Source: Flavobacteriaceae bacterium
GTDB lineage: Bacteria > Bacteroidota > Bacteroidia > Flavobacteriales > Flavobacteriaceae
DNA: 29,048 nucleotides
Reading direction: 5' to 3'
Assembly (NCBI GenBank): GCA_029245825.1
Contig: JAQWON010000051.1
Location: forward strand, 1 to 29,048
Part shown: piece after piece, positions 19,071-28,179 of the stretch
Layout of the letters: each line of letters begins with the position of its first letter
Position numbering within the stretch: the first letter of the stretch is position 1
Translations under genes and position numbers: made by a program
Notes under the pieces: generated by a model
The model's input: only the letters and a program-made list of their open reading frames with translations
Databases searched by the model: none
Told to the model about the DNA's origin: nothing

Positions 19071-22000
19071 ATGAGGGTTTTACCCTTTCTCTTTTTAGCA
19101 ATTTTATTTTTTTCATGTTCATTAAATGTGCCTGAAGAAGTTACATATGAGTATCCCTCTTTACCAGAAAAAATTGATTTTAATTATCATGTAAAACCTA
19201 TTCTTTCTGATAGATGTTTTTCTTGTCATGGCCCTGATGAAAAAACAAGAATGGCTGGTCTTAGATTAGATGATGAAAAAATAGCTTTTTCAAAATTATC
19301 TAGTGGGCAAACGGCTATTTCACCTGGTAGTATTAATGGTAGTGCAGTTGCATATAGGATTTTGTCAGACGATCCAGAATTTATGATGCCAACTCCTGAT
19401 TCTAAGCTTACACTAAGCTCAAAAGAAAAAGCCATAATATTAAAATGGATTGAACAAGGAGCTGAATGGAAAGAACATTGGTCATTCTTGCCAGTTGTAA
19501 AAGTCAATATTCCTCAGTCAAAAAAAGTAAATAAAAAAATAAAGAATGAAATCGATCATTTCATTTTCAATAGATTAACAGAAAAAAATCTTGAATTCTC
19601 TGATGTTGCTAAAAAAGAAAAATTACTTCGAAGAGTCTATTTTGATCTTACCGGGTTACCACCAAGTATTGAAGAAATTGATTCTTTCATAGCTGATAAT
19701 GATCCAGATGCCTATTCTAAAATTGTGGATAAGCTATTGAGTAGTGATGAAAATGCAGAACGCTTAACAATGGATTGGCTTGATCTTTCAAGATATGCTG
19801 ATTCTCACGGATTACATGCAGATGGTTTAAGAATAATGTGGCCGTGGAGAGATTGGGTTATAAATGCATTTAAAGAAAATATGCCTTATAATGAATTTGT
19901 TTCTGTTCAATTATCAGGAGATTTAAGAGAAAATGCAACAAGAGAAGAAAAAATTGCTACTGCGTTCAGCAGGAATTCTCCTATGACTGCCGAAGGAGGT
20001 GTAATTGATGAAGAATGGAGATTAAATTATGTTTTTGATAGAACTGAAACAGTTGGAACGGCTTTTCTTGGTCTTACAATGATGTGCGCAAAATGTCATG
20101 ATCACAAATTTGATCCTATTTCACAAAAAGATTATTATCAACTATCTGGTTTTTTTAATCAAATTAGAGAGTTAGGTATGACAGGTGATGATGGTGATTT
20201 TGGACCTTTAATGCTCTTGCCTAATGTTTCTCAAGAAAAAAAGATATCAGATTTAGATGAAAAAATTGCTTTAAAAAAGACCCAGCTAAAACTCACAAAA
20301 GAAGAACTTGCAGAGTTTTATAACTATAGTAATTCACTTTCTGAGCCAAAAGTTTCTAGATCAATTAAAAGATCAATACTTCAAAAAGCTAGACTTGAAA
20401 ATATTAAACCTTTTAAAAAGAAGCTTGCGTCTTTTACAATTGTACAAGGGACTTTTGATAGAAGTTCAAATTTTGTTATCGATAATGATTATCAAATCTT
20501 ATCTAATGTTGCGCCTAAAATAGAAAAAGGTATTGATGGAAATGCATTTAAACTAGGAACTGGAACTGATGCTATTCTTTTAGAAGCTGTTCCTAATTTT
20601 GAATGGACAGATCCTTTTTCAGCTTCTGTGTGGATTAATACAGAAAAAAGAAAAAAAGGTTTTGGACAAACAATAATGGGAACTACTGGTGGTAAAAATA
20701 ATTTTTGGAGGGGATGGGATCTTTATTTAGATGATCAGAATTATATAAATTTTAGATTAATTAGTGCTCTTCCTGGAAATTTAATTCATATTAAATCAAA
20801 AGACTCTATTTTAAAAAATAATTGGACTCATTTATCTTTTTCATATGATGGATTAGGAAAAGCGAATGGAGCAAATTTATTTGTGAATGGTTCAAAAATT
20901 AAAAATCAAGTATTAGTAAATAATTTATATAAAACTATAAAACCTGTATCAAGTAGTGGAATAAAGTTAGAGAAAAGAGAACTTAAAATTGGGATTTCAA
21001 ATGATGGATCTAGTGGTGATAACAAAATATTTAAAGGCTTAGTTGATGACATAGTTATTTATAATAAAGCCTTAACTGACTATGAAATTGGTCTTATATA
21101 TAATCAATATAAGGTTAAACAAAAATTGAATATAAATGATTCTCAGATAAAAAATCATCTAATAAATAGTGATTATAAAATAACACAATTGAAAAATCAA
21201 ATTCAAAGTCTAAAGCAAAAAAAACTTAATGAAGTTTCTGATGTAATTGAATTAATGATAATGGAAGATATGGATAAAAAAAGAAAAACTTTTGCTTATG
21301 ATAGAGGCTTATACTCCATGCCTACTTATGAAGTTAATGCTGATGTCCCGTCAAAACTACCAGAAATGTCTTCAGATTTACCAAAAAACAGAGTAGGTCT
21401 TTCTAAATGGTTGTTTGATAAAAAAAATCCACTTACTTCAAGAGTGACTGCTAATAGATATTGGCAAATGATCTTTGGAAGGGGCATAGTTCAAACTCCT
21501 GATGATTTTGGTGTTCAAGGGTCTTTACCTTCCCATCCAGAATTACTTGACTTTCTTTCTAATTACCTAATTGAAAATAATTGGGACATTAAAGCCCTTT
21601 TAAGATTGATGGTTAATTCACATACTTATATGCAAAGCTCCGTACCAAATCAAAAATTTGTTGAGATTGATCCTGATAACATTTTCCTTTCTAGATCTAA
21701 TAGCTATAGACTCCCTGCAGAAATGATTCGTGATAATGCACTTGCAACAAGTGGTTTGTTAGTTAAACATGTTGGTGGTGAAAGTGTTAAACCATATCAG
21801 CCCCAAGGGTTATGGAAAGAAAAATCAAATTTTTCAATAAAATTAATGAATTATAAAGAATCCTCTGGAGATAGTCTCTATAGAAGAAGCATGTATACAT
21901 TTATAAGAAGAACATCTCCTCCTCCATCTATGGCAACTTTTGATGCTCCAACAAGAGAGGTTTGTACTGTTAAAAGAGAAATAACTAATACACCCCTACA

Positions 22001-22337
22001 AGCACTGGTCTTATTAAATGATCCTCAATTTTTTGAAGCTTCTAGAATTTTAGCTGAACGTATTCAAAAAGAGGCTCCAAATTCAGTTGATGAATCTATT
22101 TCATTAGGGTTTAGAATTTGCACGTCAAGAGAGCCAAAGAAGAAAGAGTTAGATTTACTTAAAGAGCTTTACTTTCAACAACTTGATAAGTTCAGAAAAA
22201 ATCCTAATCTTGCATATGAAATATTTAGAAGTGGAGAGAAACCCAGAGATAGAAGTTTAAACAGATATAAGACAGCAGCTATGGCAATGGTAGCAAATAC
22301 CCTTTTAAATCATGATGAAGTTTATATGAAAAGATAA
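19071..22337 (+). CDS. PSCyt1-DUF1549-LamG-DUF1553 haem-motif lipoprotein (Planctomycete-type)
   Basis: A 1,088-residue lipoprotein (signal ending FFSC, Cys16). Domains in order: planctomycete cytochrome c-like PSCyt1 with haem motif CFSCH (49-53) and a MMPTPDSKLT segment typical of haem c domains; DUF1549/PSCyt2 (about 157-370), including LRRVYFDLTGLPPS and a second CAKCH motif (339-343); a LamG-like lectin segment (about 490-690, with DPFSASVWINTEK and LVDDIVIYNKAL); then DUF1553 (about 750-1060, with NRYWQMIFGRGIVQTPDDFG and TNTPLQALVLLNDPQFFEA). Such proteins are abundant in Planctomycetes and nearly always encoded beside DUF1501 proteins, as here (10-base gap). It presumably acts in the periplasm or on the envelope in a redox reaction on a polymer or glycan, with LamG as the binding module. 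The 66-base upstream gap is AT-rich; it holds only imperfect promoter boxes (TAACTTTA at 19043-19050). Confidence 0.93.
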   Translation: MRVLPFLFLAILFFSCSLNVPEEVTYEYPSLPEKIDFNYHVKPILSDRCFSCHGPDEKTRMAGLRLDDEKIAFSKLSSGQTAISPGSINGSAVAYRILSDDPEFMMPTPDSKLTLSSKEKAIILKWIEQGAEWKEHWSFLPVVKVNIPQSKKVNKKIKNEIDHFIFNRLTEKNLEFSDVAKKEKLLRRVYFDLTGLPPSIEEIDSFIADNDPDAYSKIVDKLLSSDENAERLTMDWLDLSRYADSHGLHADGLRIMWPWRDWVINAFKENMPYNEFVSVQLSGDLRENATREEKIATAFSRNSPMTAEGGVIDEEWRLNYVFDRTETVGTAFLGLTMMCAKCHDHKFDPISQKDYYQLSGFFNQIRELGMTGDDGDFGPLMLLPNVSQEKKISDLDEKIALKKTQLKLTKEELAEFYNYSNSLSEPKVSRSIKRSILQKARLENIKPFKKKLASFTIVQGTFDRSSNFVIDNDYQILSNVAPKIEKGIDGNAFKLGTGTDAILLEAVPNFEWTDPFSASVWINTEKRKKGFGQTIMGTTGGKNNFWRGWDLYLDDQNYINFRLISALPGNLIHIKSKDSILKNNWTHLSFSYDGLGKANGANLFVNGSKIKNQVLVNNLYKTIKPVSSSGIKLEKRELKIGISNDGSSGDNKIFKGLVDDIVIYNKALTDYEIGLIYNQYKVKQKLNINDSQIKNHLINSDYKITQLKNQIQSLKQKKLNEVSDVIELMIMEDMDKKRKTFAYDRGLYSMPTYEVNADVPSKLPEMSSDLPKNRVGLSKWLFDKKNPLTSRVTANRYWQMIFGRGIVQTPDDFGVQGSLPSHPELLDFLSNYLIENNWDIKALLRLMVNSHTYMQSSVPNQKFVEIDPDNIFLSRSNSYRLPAEMIRDNALATSGLLVKHVGGESVKPYQPQGLWKEKSNFSIKLMNYKESSGDSLYRRSMYTFIRRTSPPPSMATFDAPTREVCTVKREITNTPLQALVLLNDPQFFEASRILAERIQKEAPNSVDESISLGFRICTSREPKKKELDLLKELYFQQLDKFRKNPNLAYEIFRSGEKPRDRSLNRYKTAAMAMVANTLLNHDEVYMKR

Positions 22338-22347
22338 TTATAGCAAT

Positions 22348-23799
22348 ATGAATTGTAACGATCACCACCATAATAAAAAATATACTCGAAGGGACTTTTT
22401 GACGAGAACTTCTTTAGGTCTGGGTGCATTAACTCTAGGTTCTCTAATTAATCCAGCGCCTGTTTTTGGTAGTGTTTCAAATAGTTTAAATCAAAGTCCT
22501 AAACTTCCCCATTTCCCTGCTAAGGCAAAAAGAATTATATATCTTTTCCAAAGTGGCGCTCCATCTCAATTAGATCTTTTTGACCATAAACCTTTATTAA
22601 AAAAATTAAATGGTCAAGAACTTCCTGAGAGCATAAGAGGTGGTCAAAGACTCACAGGTATGACTGCAGGTCAGGCAAGCTTCCCATTGGTTTCATCAAT
22701 ATTTAATTTTAAACAACATGGAGAGAGTGGTGCATGGATGAGTGATCTTATGCCTCATACTTCGAAGATAGTTGATGAATTATGTTTTATAAAATCAATG
22801 TATACTGAAGAAATTAATCACGATCCTGCAGTAACTTTTATTCAAAGTGGCTCTAATTTACCTGGCAGACCTTCAATGGGATCTTGGGTTAGCTATGGCT
22901 TAGGATCAGATAATAAAAATCTTCCTGAATTTGTTGTTTTAGTAACGAAAGATAAACAAGGACAACCTCTTTATGCAAGATCTTGGGGTAACGGTTTTTT
23001 ACCTTCTAAATATCAAGGAGTTCAATTTAGGTCTGGTAAAGATGCAGTACTTTATCTGGAAAACCCCCCTGGAGTAACTAGTGATATAAGGAAAGAACAA
23101 ATTAATTACCTTAAAAAACTTGAAAATGTAAATTATGACGATATCGGAGATCCTGAAATTTTGTCAAGGATGTCTCAATATGAAATGGCCTATAGAATGC
23201 AAACATCTGTTCCTGAAGTAATGGATGTATCTAATGAGCCAGACTACATTTTTGATATGTATGGTGAAGAGAGTAAAAACCCTGGTACATTTGCTGCTAA
23301 CTGCCTTTTAGCAAGAAAATTAGTTGAACAGGATGTTAAATTTATTCAACTTTATCATCAAGGTTGGGATCAACATGGAAATCTTAATAACGATATTAAA
23401 ATACAATGCAAAGATACGGATCAGCCAACTGCTGCTCTTATCAAGGACTTAAAACAAAGAGGTTTACTAGAAGATACTCTTATAATTTGGGGAGGAGAGT
23501 TTGGTAGAACAAATTATACCCAAGGATCAATTACTGATCCTGGATATGGTAGAGATCATCATCCTAAATGTTTTACCATCTTTATGGCTGGTGCTGGAAT
23601 TAAAAAAGGAATAACCATTGGCGCAACTGATGAGTTTGGGTATAATTTGGCAGAAAGACCTGTTCATATCCATGATTTTCAAGCGACAGTGATGCACCTT
23701 CTTGGTATTGATCATGAGAGATTGACTTTTAAACATCAAGGAAGAAGATACAGATTAACAGATGTGCACGGTCACGTTGTCAAAGAAATTTTATCATGA
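22348..23799 (+). CDS. DUF1501 family protein, Tat-exported
   Basis: This 483-residue protein has a twin-arginine signal, YTRRDFLTRTSLGLGALTL (RR at 14-15), ending near PAPVFG, so it is exported folded. The body matches DUF1501, a family distantly related to the alkaline phosphatase/sulfatase fold: RIIYLFQSGAPSQLDLFDHK, LCFIKSMYTEEINHDPA, LIIWGGEFGRTNYTQG, GYGRDHHPKCFTIFMAGAGI. The His- and Asp-rich motifs (FQSGAPSQLD, GRDHHP, the WGGEFGRT stretch) may form a metal site. Length is normal for the family. It follows the DUF1549/DUF1553 gene by 10 bases, the standard pairing, and overlaps the next gene by 4 bases. The enzymatic activity of the family is not established to my knowledge; hydrolysis of a sulfate or phosphate ester is only a fold-based guess. 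Confidence 0.93.
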   Translation: MNCNDHHHNKKYTRRDFLTRTSLGLGALTLGSLINPAPVFGSVSNSLNQSPKLPHFPAKAKRIIYLFQSGAPSQLDLFDHKPLLKKLNGQELPESIRGGQRLTGMTAGQASFPLVSSIFNFKQHGESGAWMSDLMPHTSKIVDELCFIKSMYTEEINHDPAVTFIQSGSNLPGRPSMGSWVSYGLGSDNKNLPEFVVLVTKDKQGQPLYARSWGNGFLPSKYQGVQFRSGKDAVLYLENPPGVTSDIRKEQINYLKKLENVNYDDIGDPEILSRMSQYEMAYRMQTSVPEVMDVSNEPDYIFDMYGEESKNPGTFAANCLLARKLVEQDVKFIQLYHQGWDQHGNLNNDIKIQCKDTDQPTAALIKDLKQRGLLEDTLIIWGGEFGRTNYTQGSITDPGYGRDHHPKCFTIFMAGAGIKKGITIGATDEFGYNLAERPVHIHDFQATVMHLLGIDHERLTFKHQGRRYRLTDVHGHVVKEILS

Positions 23800-24854
23800 A
23801 AAAAACAAAATTAAATTCTAGAAGAAACTTTATAAAAAAATCTGCTCTGTTAGGAATTGGAGCAGGTATTCCGATTAAATCATTTTCTATTGGAAAAAAT
23901 TTGAAGCAAAATAATGAAATCATTGGCCATGGAGATTTTAAATACAAAGTAGATAAAAAATGGGGAGTTCAAAATGCTAATGATTTTCCTGTAAATCATT
24001 GTCATGAAATGGTAATGGATAATAAAAATAGAATTTTTATGACAACTACGCATCCTAAAAATAATGTATTAATCTATAACCAGTCAGGAAAAATTGAAGG
24101 ATCCTGGAGCATAGGATATTCTTCAGCTCATGGTTTAACTATTGTAGATGAAGGTGGTGAAGAGTTTTTATATATTACTGATACTGATAAACACATGGTT
24201 TGTAAAACTGATCTGAAAGGGAGGAAAATTTTAGAATTAGATTATCCAAAAGAAATAAAAGAATATAATTCAGCTGAAGATTTTAAACCTACAGAAATAG
24301 CTGTAGCTCCCAATGGAGATATTTTTATTGCAGATGGTTATGGAAAAGATTTCATAATTAAATATGATTCAAAAGGGAATTACATAAAACACTTTGGTGG
24401 TCATGGTGAAAAATCAAATCAATTTGATTGCTGTCATGGAATTACTCTTGATACAAGAGAAAAAAATAATCCTTCTCTATTAATTTCATCTAGGACCAAA
24501 AATGAATTTAAGAGATTTGATTTAAATGGAAATCATATCGAAACTATTTCTCTCCCAGGCTGTTGGATTTGTCGTCCAGTTATCAAGGGAAATAATCTAT
24601 TCTTTGCAGTAATCATTACAGAAAGTTGGTGGAATTATGATGGGATGCTAGCCATTTTAGATATTAATAATAAAATTGTTTCATTACCTGGAGGAAATAT
24701 GCCGAAATATAAAGATGGTGTTTTAGAAAAACCCATTTATGATCAGAAGTCTTTTTTAAATCCTCACGATGTCTGTATAGACAATGATGATAGTATATAT
24801 GTCCCTCAATGGAATTCTGGAAAAACTTATCCAGTTAAACTAATTAGAACCTAA
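23796..24854 (+). CDS. NHL-repeat six-bladed beta-propeller protein, Tat-exported
   Basis: This 352-residue protein begins with a Tat signal, SRRNFIKKSALLGIGAG (RR at 9-10). The mature region looks like an NHL/six-bladed propeller: repeated segments such as EMVMDNKNRIFMTTTHP, PTEIAVAPNGDIFIADGYG, NQFDCCHGITLD and NPHDVCIDNDDSIYVPQWN carry the alternating small-Gly-Asp pattern. Conserved histidines before several blades (HGL, CHGI, NPHD) recall peptidyl-alpha-hydroxyglycine amidating lyase and related lyases, which hold a metal in the propeller centre, so lyase activity is possible. The ATGA overlap with the DUF1501 gene means coupled translation, and the cytochrome gene follows after 7 bases. 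A structural role in the same envelope complex is equally possible. Confidence 0.85.
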   Translation: MKKTKLNSRRNFIKKSALLGIGAGIPIKSFSIGKNLKQNNEIIGHGDFKYKVDKKWGVQNANDFPVNHCHEMVMDNKNRIFMTTTHPKNNVLIYNQSGKIEGSWSIGYSSAHGLTIVDEGGEEFLYITDTDKHMVCKTDLKGRKILELDYPKEIKEYNSAEDFKPTEIAVAPNGDIFIADGYGKDFIIKYDSKGNYIKHFGGHGEKSNQFDCCHGITLDTREKNNPSLLISSRTKNEFKRFDLNGNHIETISLPGCWICRPVIKGNNLFFAVIITESWWNYDGMLAILDINNKIVSLPGGNMPKYKDGVLEKPIYDQKSFLNPHDVCIDNDDSIYVPQWNSGKTYPVKLIRT

Positions 24855-24861
24855 AATATAA

Positions 24862-26232
24862 ATGATTGTATTAGATGTTTCCTCTTTCTTTGGAAGACTT
24901 CACCCCTTATTAGTTCATCTTCCAATAGGATTTTTAATACTATCTATACTAATTGAGACATACTCTAATCTATTTAAAAATAAAATCAATAATAGAATTA
25001 TATCTTTTAGTTGGTTTTTAAGTTTTATATCCTCTGCTTTTAGTGCCCTATTTGGTTGGCTACTTGCCGAAACTGGACTTTACATTGAAGAAAACCTTTC
25101 CCTACATAAATTATTTGGTTTCATATTAGTTGGTATGTGCTTCCTTGCATGGATTATCCGTTTATCTTTTTTTAAGGATTTTATTACTAAAAAATTTAAA
25201 TCATTTTCAAACCTTGTGATTATCATAATTTTATTTATAACTGGGCATAATGGAGGTAATATAACGCACGGAGAAAATTACTTGTTTGAATATGCCCCTG
25301 ATGAAATTAAAAATCGATTTGTTGAAGATGAAAATTTACTTGCTGAAATTTCAATAAGCTTGGATTCAATTGAACTATATTCAAATATTATTGAACCCAT
25401 TCTTATCAAGAAATGTATTTCTTGTCATAATAATGAAATAAAAAGAGGGAATTTAGATTTATCTTCTTTACCTCTACTAACTAAAGGAGGAAATGCAGGG
25501 TCGCCAATTGATAAAATTAATCCTCGAAATAGTTTAATTTTTAAAAGAATAAGTCTACCAGTTGATAACATAAAATTTATGCCTCCAGATGGACCGATAG
25601 TTTCTTATGATGAAATAAACACTATTTTATGGTGGATTAAGAATTCTGATAAATCAAGTGATGTTCTTTCGTCAATTAAAATACCAGATGAAATTAAAAT
25701 TTCATTAAATAAAATCTATAACATAGATTTCTCAGATAAACAATGGTTTGAAAAAATTACTGTTCAAGAATTGGATGAATCTAAATTGTTGAATATTGAT
25801 AAATCTATTTTTCAAGTAAAGTTCATTTCTAGTAATAGAAAATTTCTTTCTGTTAAATACTTAAAAAATAATTTATCTGAAGTTGAGTTTAATCAACTTG
25901 AGATTATAAAAGATCATATTGTTTATCTATTTATAAAGGAATCCAATCTTTCTGATAAATCTTTATTAAATTTTTTAAATCTAAAAAATCTAGTAAGTCT
26001 TGACATACAAAAAAATTCAATAAGTGATGAAGGGATTAAAACTTTACAAAAATTAGAGAACCTTGAAATTTTAAATTTATACGGAACGAAAATTTCTAAA
26101 AATTCTCTAGAGATTATTGAAAGCTTTAAAAACTTAAAAAGGGTGTATGTCTGGGATACAAAAATTTCTAAAAAAGATTTGGAAAGTTTTAATAGAGATA
26201 ATTCTTCAATTGAATTGATTGGAGGAATTTAA
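24862..26232 (+). CDS. DUF2231 membrane domain + cytochrome c (PSCyt1-like) + leucine-rich repeat protein
   Basis: This 456-residue protein has three parts. The first about 127 residues form a DUF2231-like membrane domain: HPLLVHLPIGFLILSILIE near the N-terminus and about four hydrophobic helices (roughly 17-36, 48-70, 83-105, 117-127), followed by the THGENYLFEYAP motif. Next comes a cytochrome c-like domain with CISCH (185-189) and a distal MPPDGP methionine motif. The last about 90 residues are leucine-rich repeats (LVSLDIQKNSISDEGIKTLQ, LEILNLYGTKISKNSLEI). It probably sits in the inner membrane with haem and repeats in the periplasm and could pass electrons between the other haem protein of the module and the respiratory chain; that route is inferred. 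It is last in the plus-strand run and overlaps the convergent queG by 4 bases, both stops lying in a shared TTAA. Confidence 0.9.
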   Translation: MIVLDVSSFFGRLHPLLVHLPIGFLILSILIETYSNLFKNKINNRIISFSWFLSFISSAFSALFGWLLAETGLYIEENLSLHKLFGFILVGMCFLAWIIRLSFFKDFITKKFKSFSNLVIIIILFITGHNGGNITHGENYLFEYAPDEIKNRFVEDENLLAEISISLDSIELYSNIIEPILIKKCISCHNNEIKRGNLDLSSLPLLTKGGNAGSPIDKINPRNSLIFKRISLPVDNIKFMPPDGPIVSYDEINTILWWIKNSDKSSDVLSSIKIPDEIKISLNKIYNIDFSDKQWFEKITVQELDESKLLNIDKSIFQVKFISSNRKFLSVKYLKNNLSEVEFNQLEIIKDHIVYLFIKESNLSDKSLLNFLNLKNLVSLDIQKNSISDEGIKTLQKLENLEILNLYGTKISKNSLEIIESFKNLKRVYVWDTKISKKDLESFNRDNSSIELIGGI

Positions 26233-27146
26233 GAAATGAAAGAAATATTTCTTTTTAATCCTTTATATTTTGTCCTTTTTACTGCGCTGTTTTTAAAAAT
26301 TACCTCAAAGGTTTCTTCAGTTAGTTCCTCCCAATCCTTTTTTTCCATTTCCATTATTTCTTGATTCGGATTAAAAAGTGGCTCATTGTGTTTACGTGAA
26401 AAACGATTCCAAGGACAAACATCTTGACAAACATCACAGCCAAAAGCCCAATTATCCATTTTCTCATTAAAATCAGATGGGATCTCATTTCTTAATTCTA
26501 TAGTTAAGTATGAAATACACTTACTTGCATCAATCTGATAAGGTATATCGAGTGCTCCTGTGGGACAAGAATCAATACATGCTGTACAACTGCCACAATG
26601 ATCTGTTGCAGGCGTATCATATTCAAATTCTAAATCGACAATAATTTCTGCTAAAAAATAATATGACCCTATCTTTTGACTAATTAAGTTTGTATTTTTT
26701 CCAATCCATCCAAGACCGCTTTTTGCAGCCCATGGTTTTTCCATAACAGGAGCTGAATCAACAAAGACCCGGCCATTTATATCACCAAATTTTTTTTTTA
26801 GTTCCTTAAATAAAATTTTTAATTTTTTCCTTATGACCACATGATAGTCATTGCCATAAGCATATTTAGAAATCTTTGGTGCATCCTTATCATTTTGAAG
26901 GTTATCATTAAAATAATTATATGACAAGGAAATAACACTTTTGGCGCCAGGAACTAGTTTCCTTGGATCTAATCTCATGTCAAAATGATTTTCCATATAT
27001 TTCATTTCTCCATGCTTTCCATCATTTAACCAATTTTCAAGTTTGGTTGCCTCTTCTTCTAAAAAAACAGCTTTTGAAATTCCACAAGATAAAAATCCCA
27101 GGCTTTTAGCCTCTCTTTTAAGAAATCTTGTTGGATTTTCTCTCAT
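26229..27146 (-). CDS. queG: Epoxyqueuosine reductase QueG
   Basis: This 305-residue cobalamin- and iron-sulfur-dependent enzyme reduces epoxyqueuosine to queuosine in tRNA. The VDSAPVMEKPWAAKSGLGWI motif (129-148) carries the conserved aspartate (D130) of the active site. Two 4Fe-4S clusters are shown by CGSCTACIDSCPTG (C184, C187, C190, C194), C210, and CDVCQDVCPW (C237, C240, C244). All eight cysteines are present. Length is typical of the short form without the C-terminal HEAT repeats. It lies 7 bases after ruvB and is probably co-transcribed with it. Its 3' end overlaps the convergent cytochrome-LRR gene by 4 bases with no terminator visible. Confidence 0.97.
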   Translation of the reverse strand: MRENPTRFLKREAKSLGFLSCGISKAVFLEEEATKLENWLNDGKHGEMKYMENHFDMRLDPRKLVPGAKSVISLSYNYFNDNLQNDKDAPKISKYAYGNDYHVVIRKKLKILFKELKKKFGDINGRVFVDSAPVMEKPWAAKSGLGWIGKNTNLISQKIGSYYFLAEIIVDLEFEYDTPATDHCGSCTACIDSCPTGALDIPYQIDASKCISYLTIELRNEIPSDFNEKMDNWAFGCDVCQDVCPWNRFSRKHNEPLFNPNQEIMEMEKKDWEELTEETFEVIFKNSAVKRTKYKGLKRNISFIS

Positions 27147-27153
27147 TTTGTAA

Positions 27154-28173
27154 TTAAAAAAAGTCTCTTTGATTATTTTTTAAAATGCCAAGATGTTTAT
27201 ATGTAAGATCTGTAACCTCTCTACCTCTTGGAGTTCTAATAATAAATCCTTGTTGTATCAAAAAAGGTTCATAAACTTCTTCAATTGTTTCAACACTTTC
27301 TGACAAAGCAGTTGCTATAGTTGATATTCCTACAGGGCCACCCTTGAATTTTTCAATTAGAGTAGTTAAAATTTTATTATCCATTTCATCTAACCCATAA
27401 CTGTCAACATTTAAGGCCTTTAAAGCAATTTTAGTTATTTTTAAATCTACATTTCCGTCCCCTTTAATTTGAGCAAAATCCCTAACTCTTCTCAGTAATC
27501 CATTAGCTATTCTTGGAGTGCCTCTACTCCTCCCTGAAATTTCAATAGCAGCTTCTTGCGAAACTAAAATATTTAAAATTTCAGCACTTCTTTCAACAAT
27601 TGTGCTTAGTAGTTCAGTGGAGTAATATTCTAAACGATTACTAATCCCAAATCTAGCTCTCATTGGAGCAGTAAGAAGACCTGATCTAGTTGTAGCTCCA
27701 ATCAAAGTGAATGGGTTTAATTTGATTTGAACAGAGCGAGCATTTGGTCCTGTTTCAATCATTATATCAATCTTATAATCTTCCATTGCAGAATAAAGAT
27801 ATTCCTCTACAATAGGACTTAAACGATGAATTTCATCAATAAATAAAATATCTCGCGGTTTTAAATTCGTTAACAATCCAGCCAAATCTCCTGGCTTGTC
27901 AAGAACTGGACCAGATGTTAATTTAATATCTGATTTTAATTCATGGGCTAAGATGTAGGCTAATGTTGTCTTACCAAGTCCAGGTGGGCCATGAAATAAG
28001 GTGTGATCTAAAGCCTCATCTCTTTGATTTGCAGCTTCAACAAAAATCTTTAAATTTTCTAAAATAGATTCTTGTCCTGCAAAATCATTAAAACTTGTTG
28101 GTCTTAATGCCTTGTCAAATTCTTTCTCCTCTGGAGGCAAATTATCTAAAGTAGGATCTAAATGCTCATTCAT
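27154..28173 (-). CDS. ruvB: Holliday junction branch-migration ATPase RuvB
   Basis: This 339-residue protein is the motor of the RuvAB complex, acting on DNA in the cytoplasm. Walker A is GPPGLGKTT (62-70), Walker B is FIDEIHRL (111-118), sensor-type ATTRSG and the TAPMRARFGI stretch follow, and the C-terminal winged helix includes KFKGGPVGISTIATALSE and QQGFIIRTPRGREVT. Length is normal and all motifs are intact. It sits between cytochrome oxidase subunit I and queG on the same strand. An exact TAnnTTTG box lies 6 bases before its start. Confidence 0.98.
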   Translation of the reverse strand: MNEHLDPTLDNLPPEEKEFDKALRPTSFNDFAGQESILENLKIFVEAANQRDEALDHTLFHGPPGLGKTTLAYILAHELKSDIKLTSGPVLDKPGDLAGLLTNLKPRDILFIDEIHRLSPIVEEYLYSAMEDYKIDIMIETGPNARSVQIKLNPFTLIGATTRSGLLTAPMRARFGISNRLEYYSTELLSTIVERSAEILNILVSQEAAIEISGRSRGTPRIANGLLRRVRDFAQIKGDGNVDLKITKIALKALNVDSYGLDEMDNKILTTLIEKFKGGPVGISTIATALSESVETIEEVYEPFLIQQGFIIRTPRGREVTDLTYKHLGILKNNQRDFF

Positions 28174-28179
28174 TTAAAA

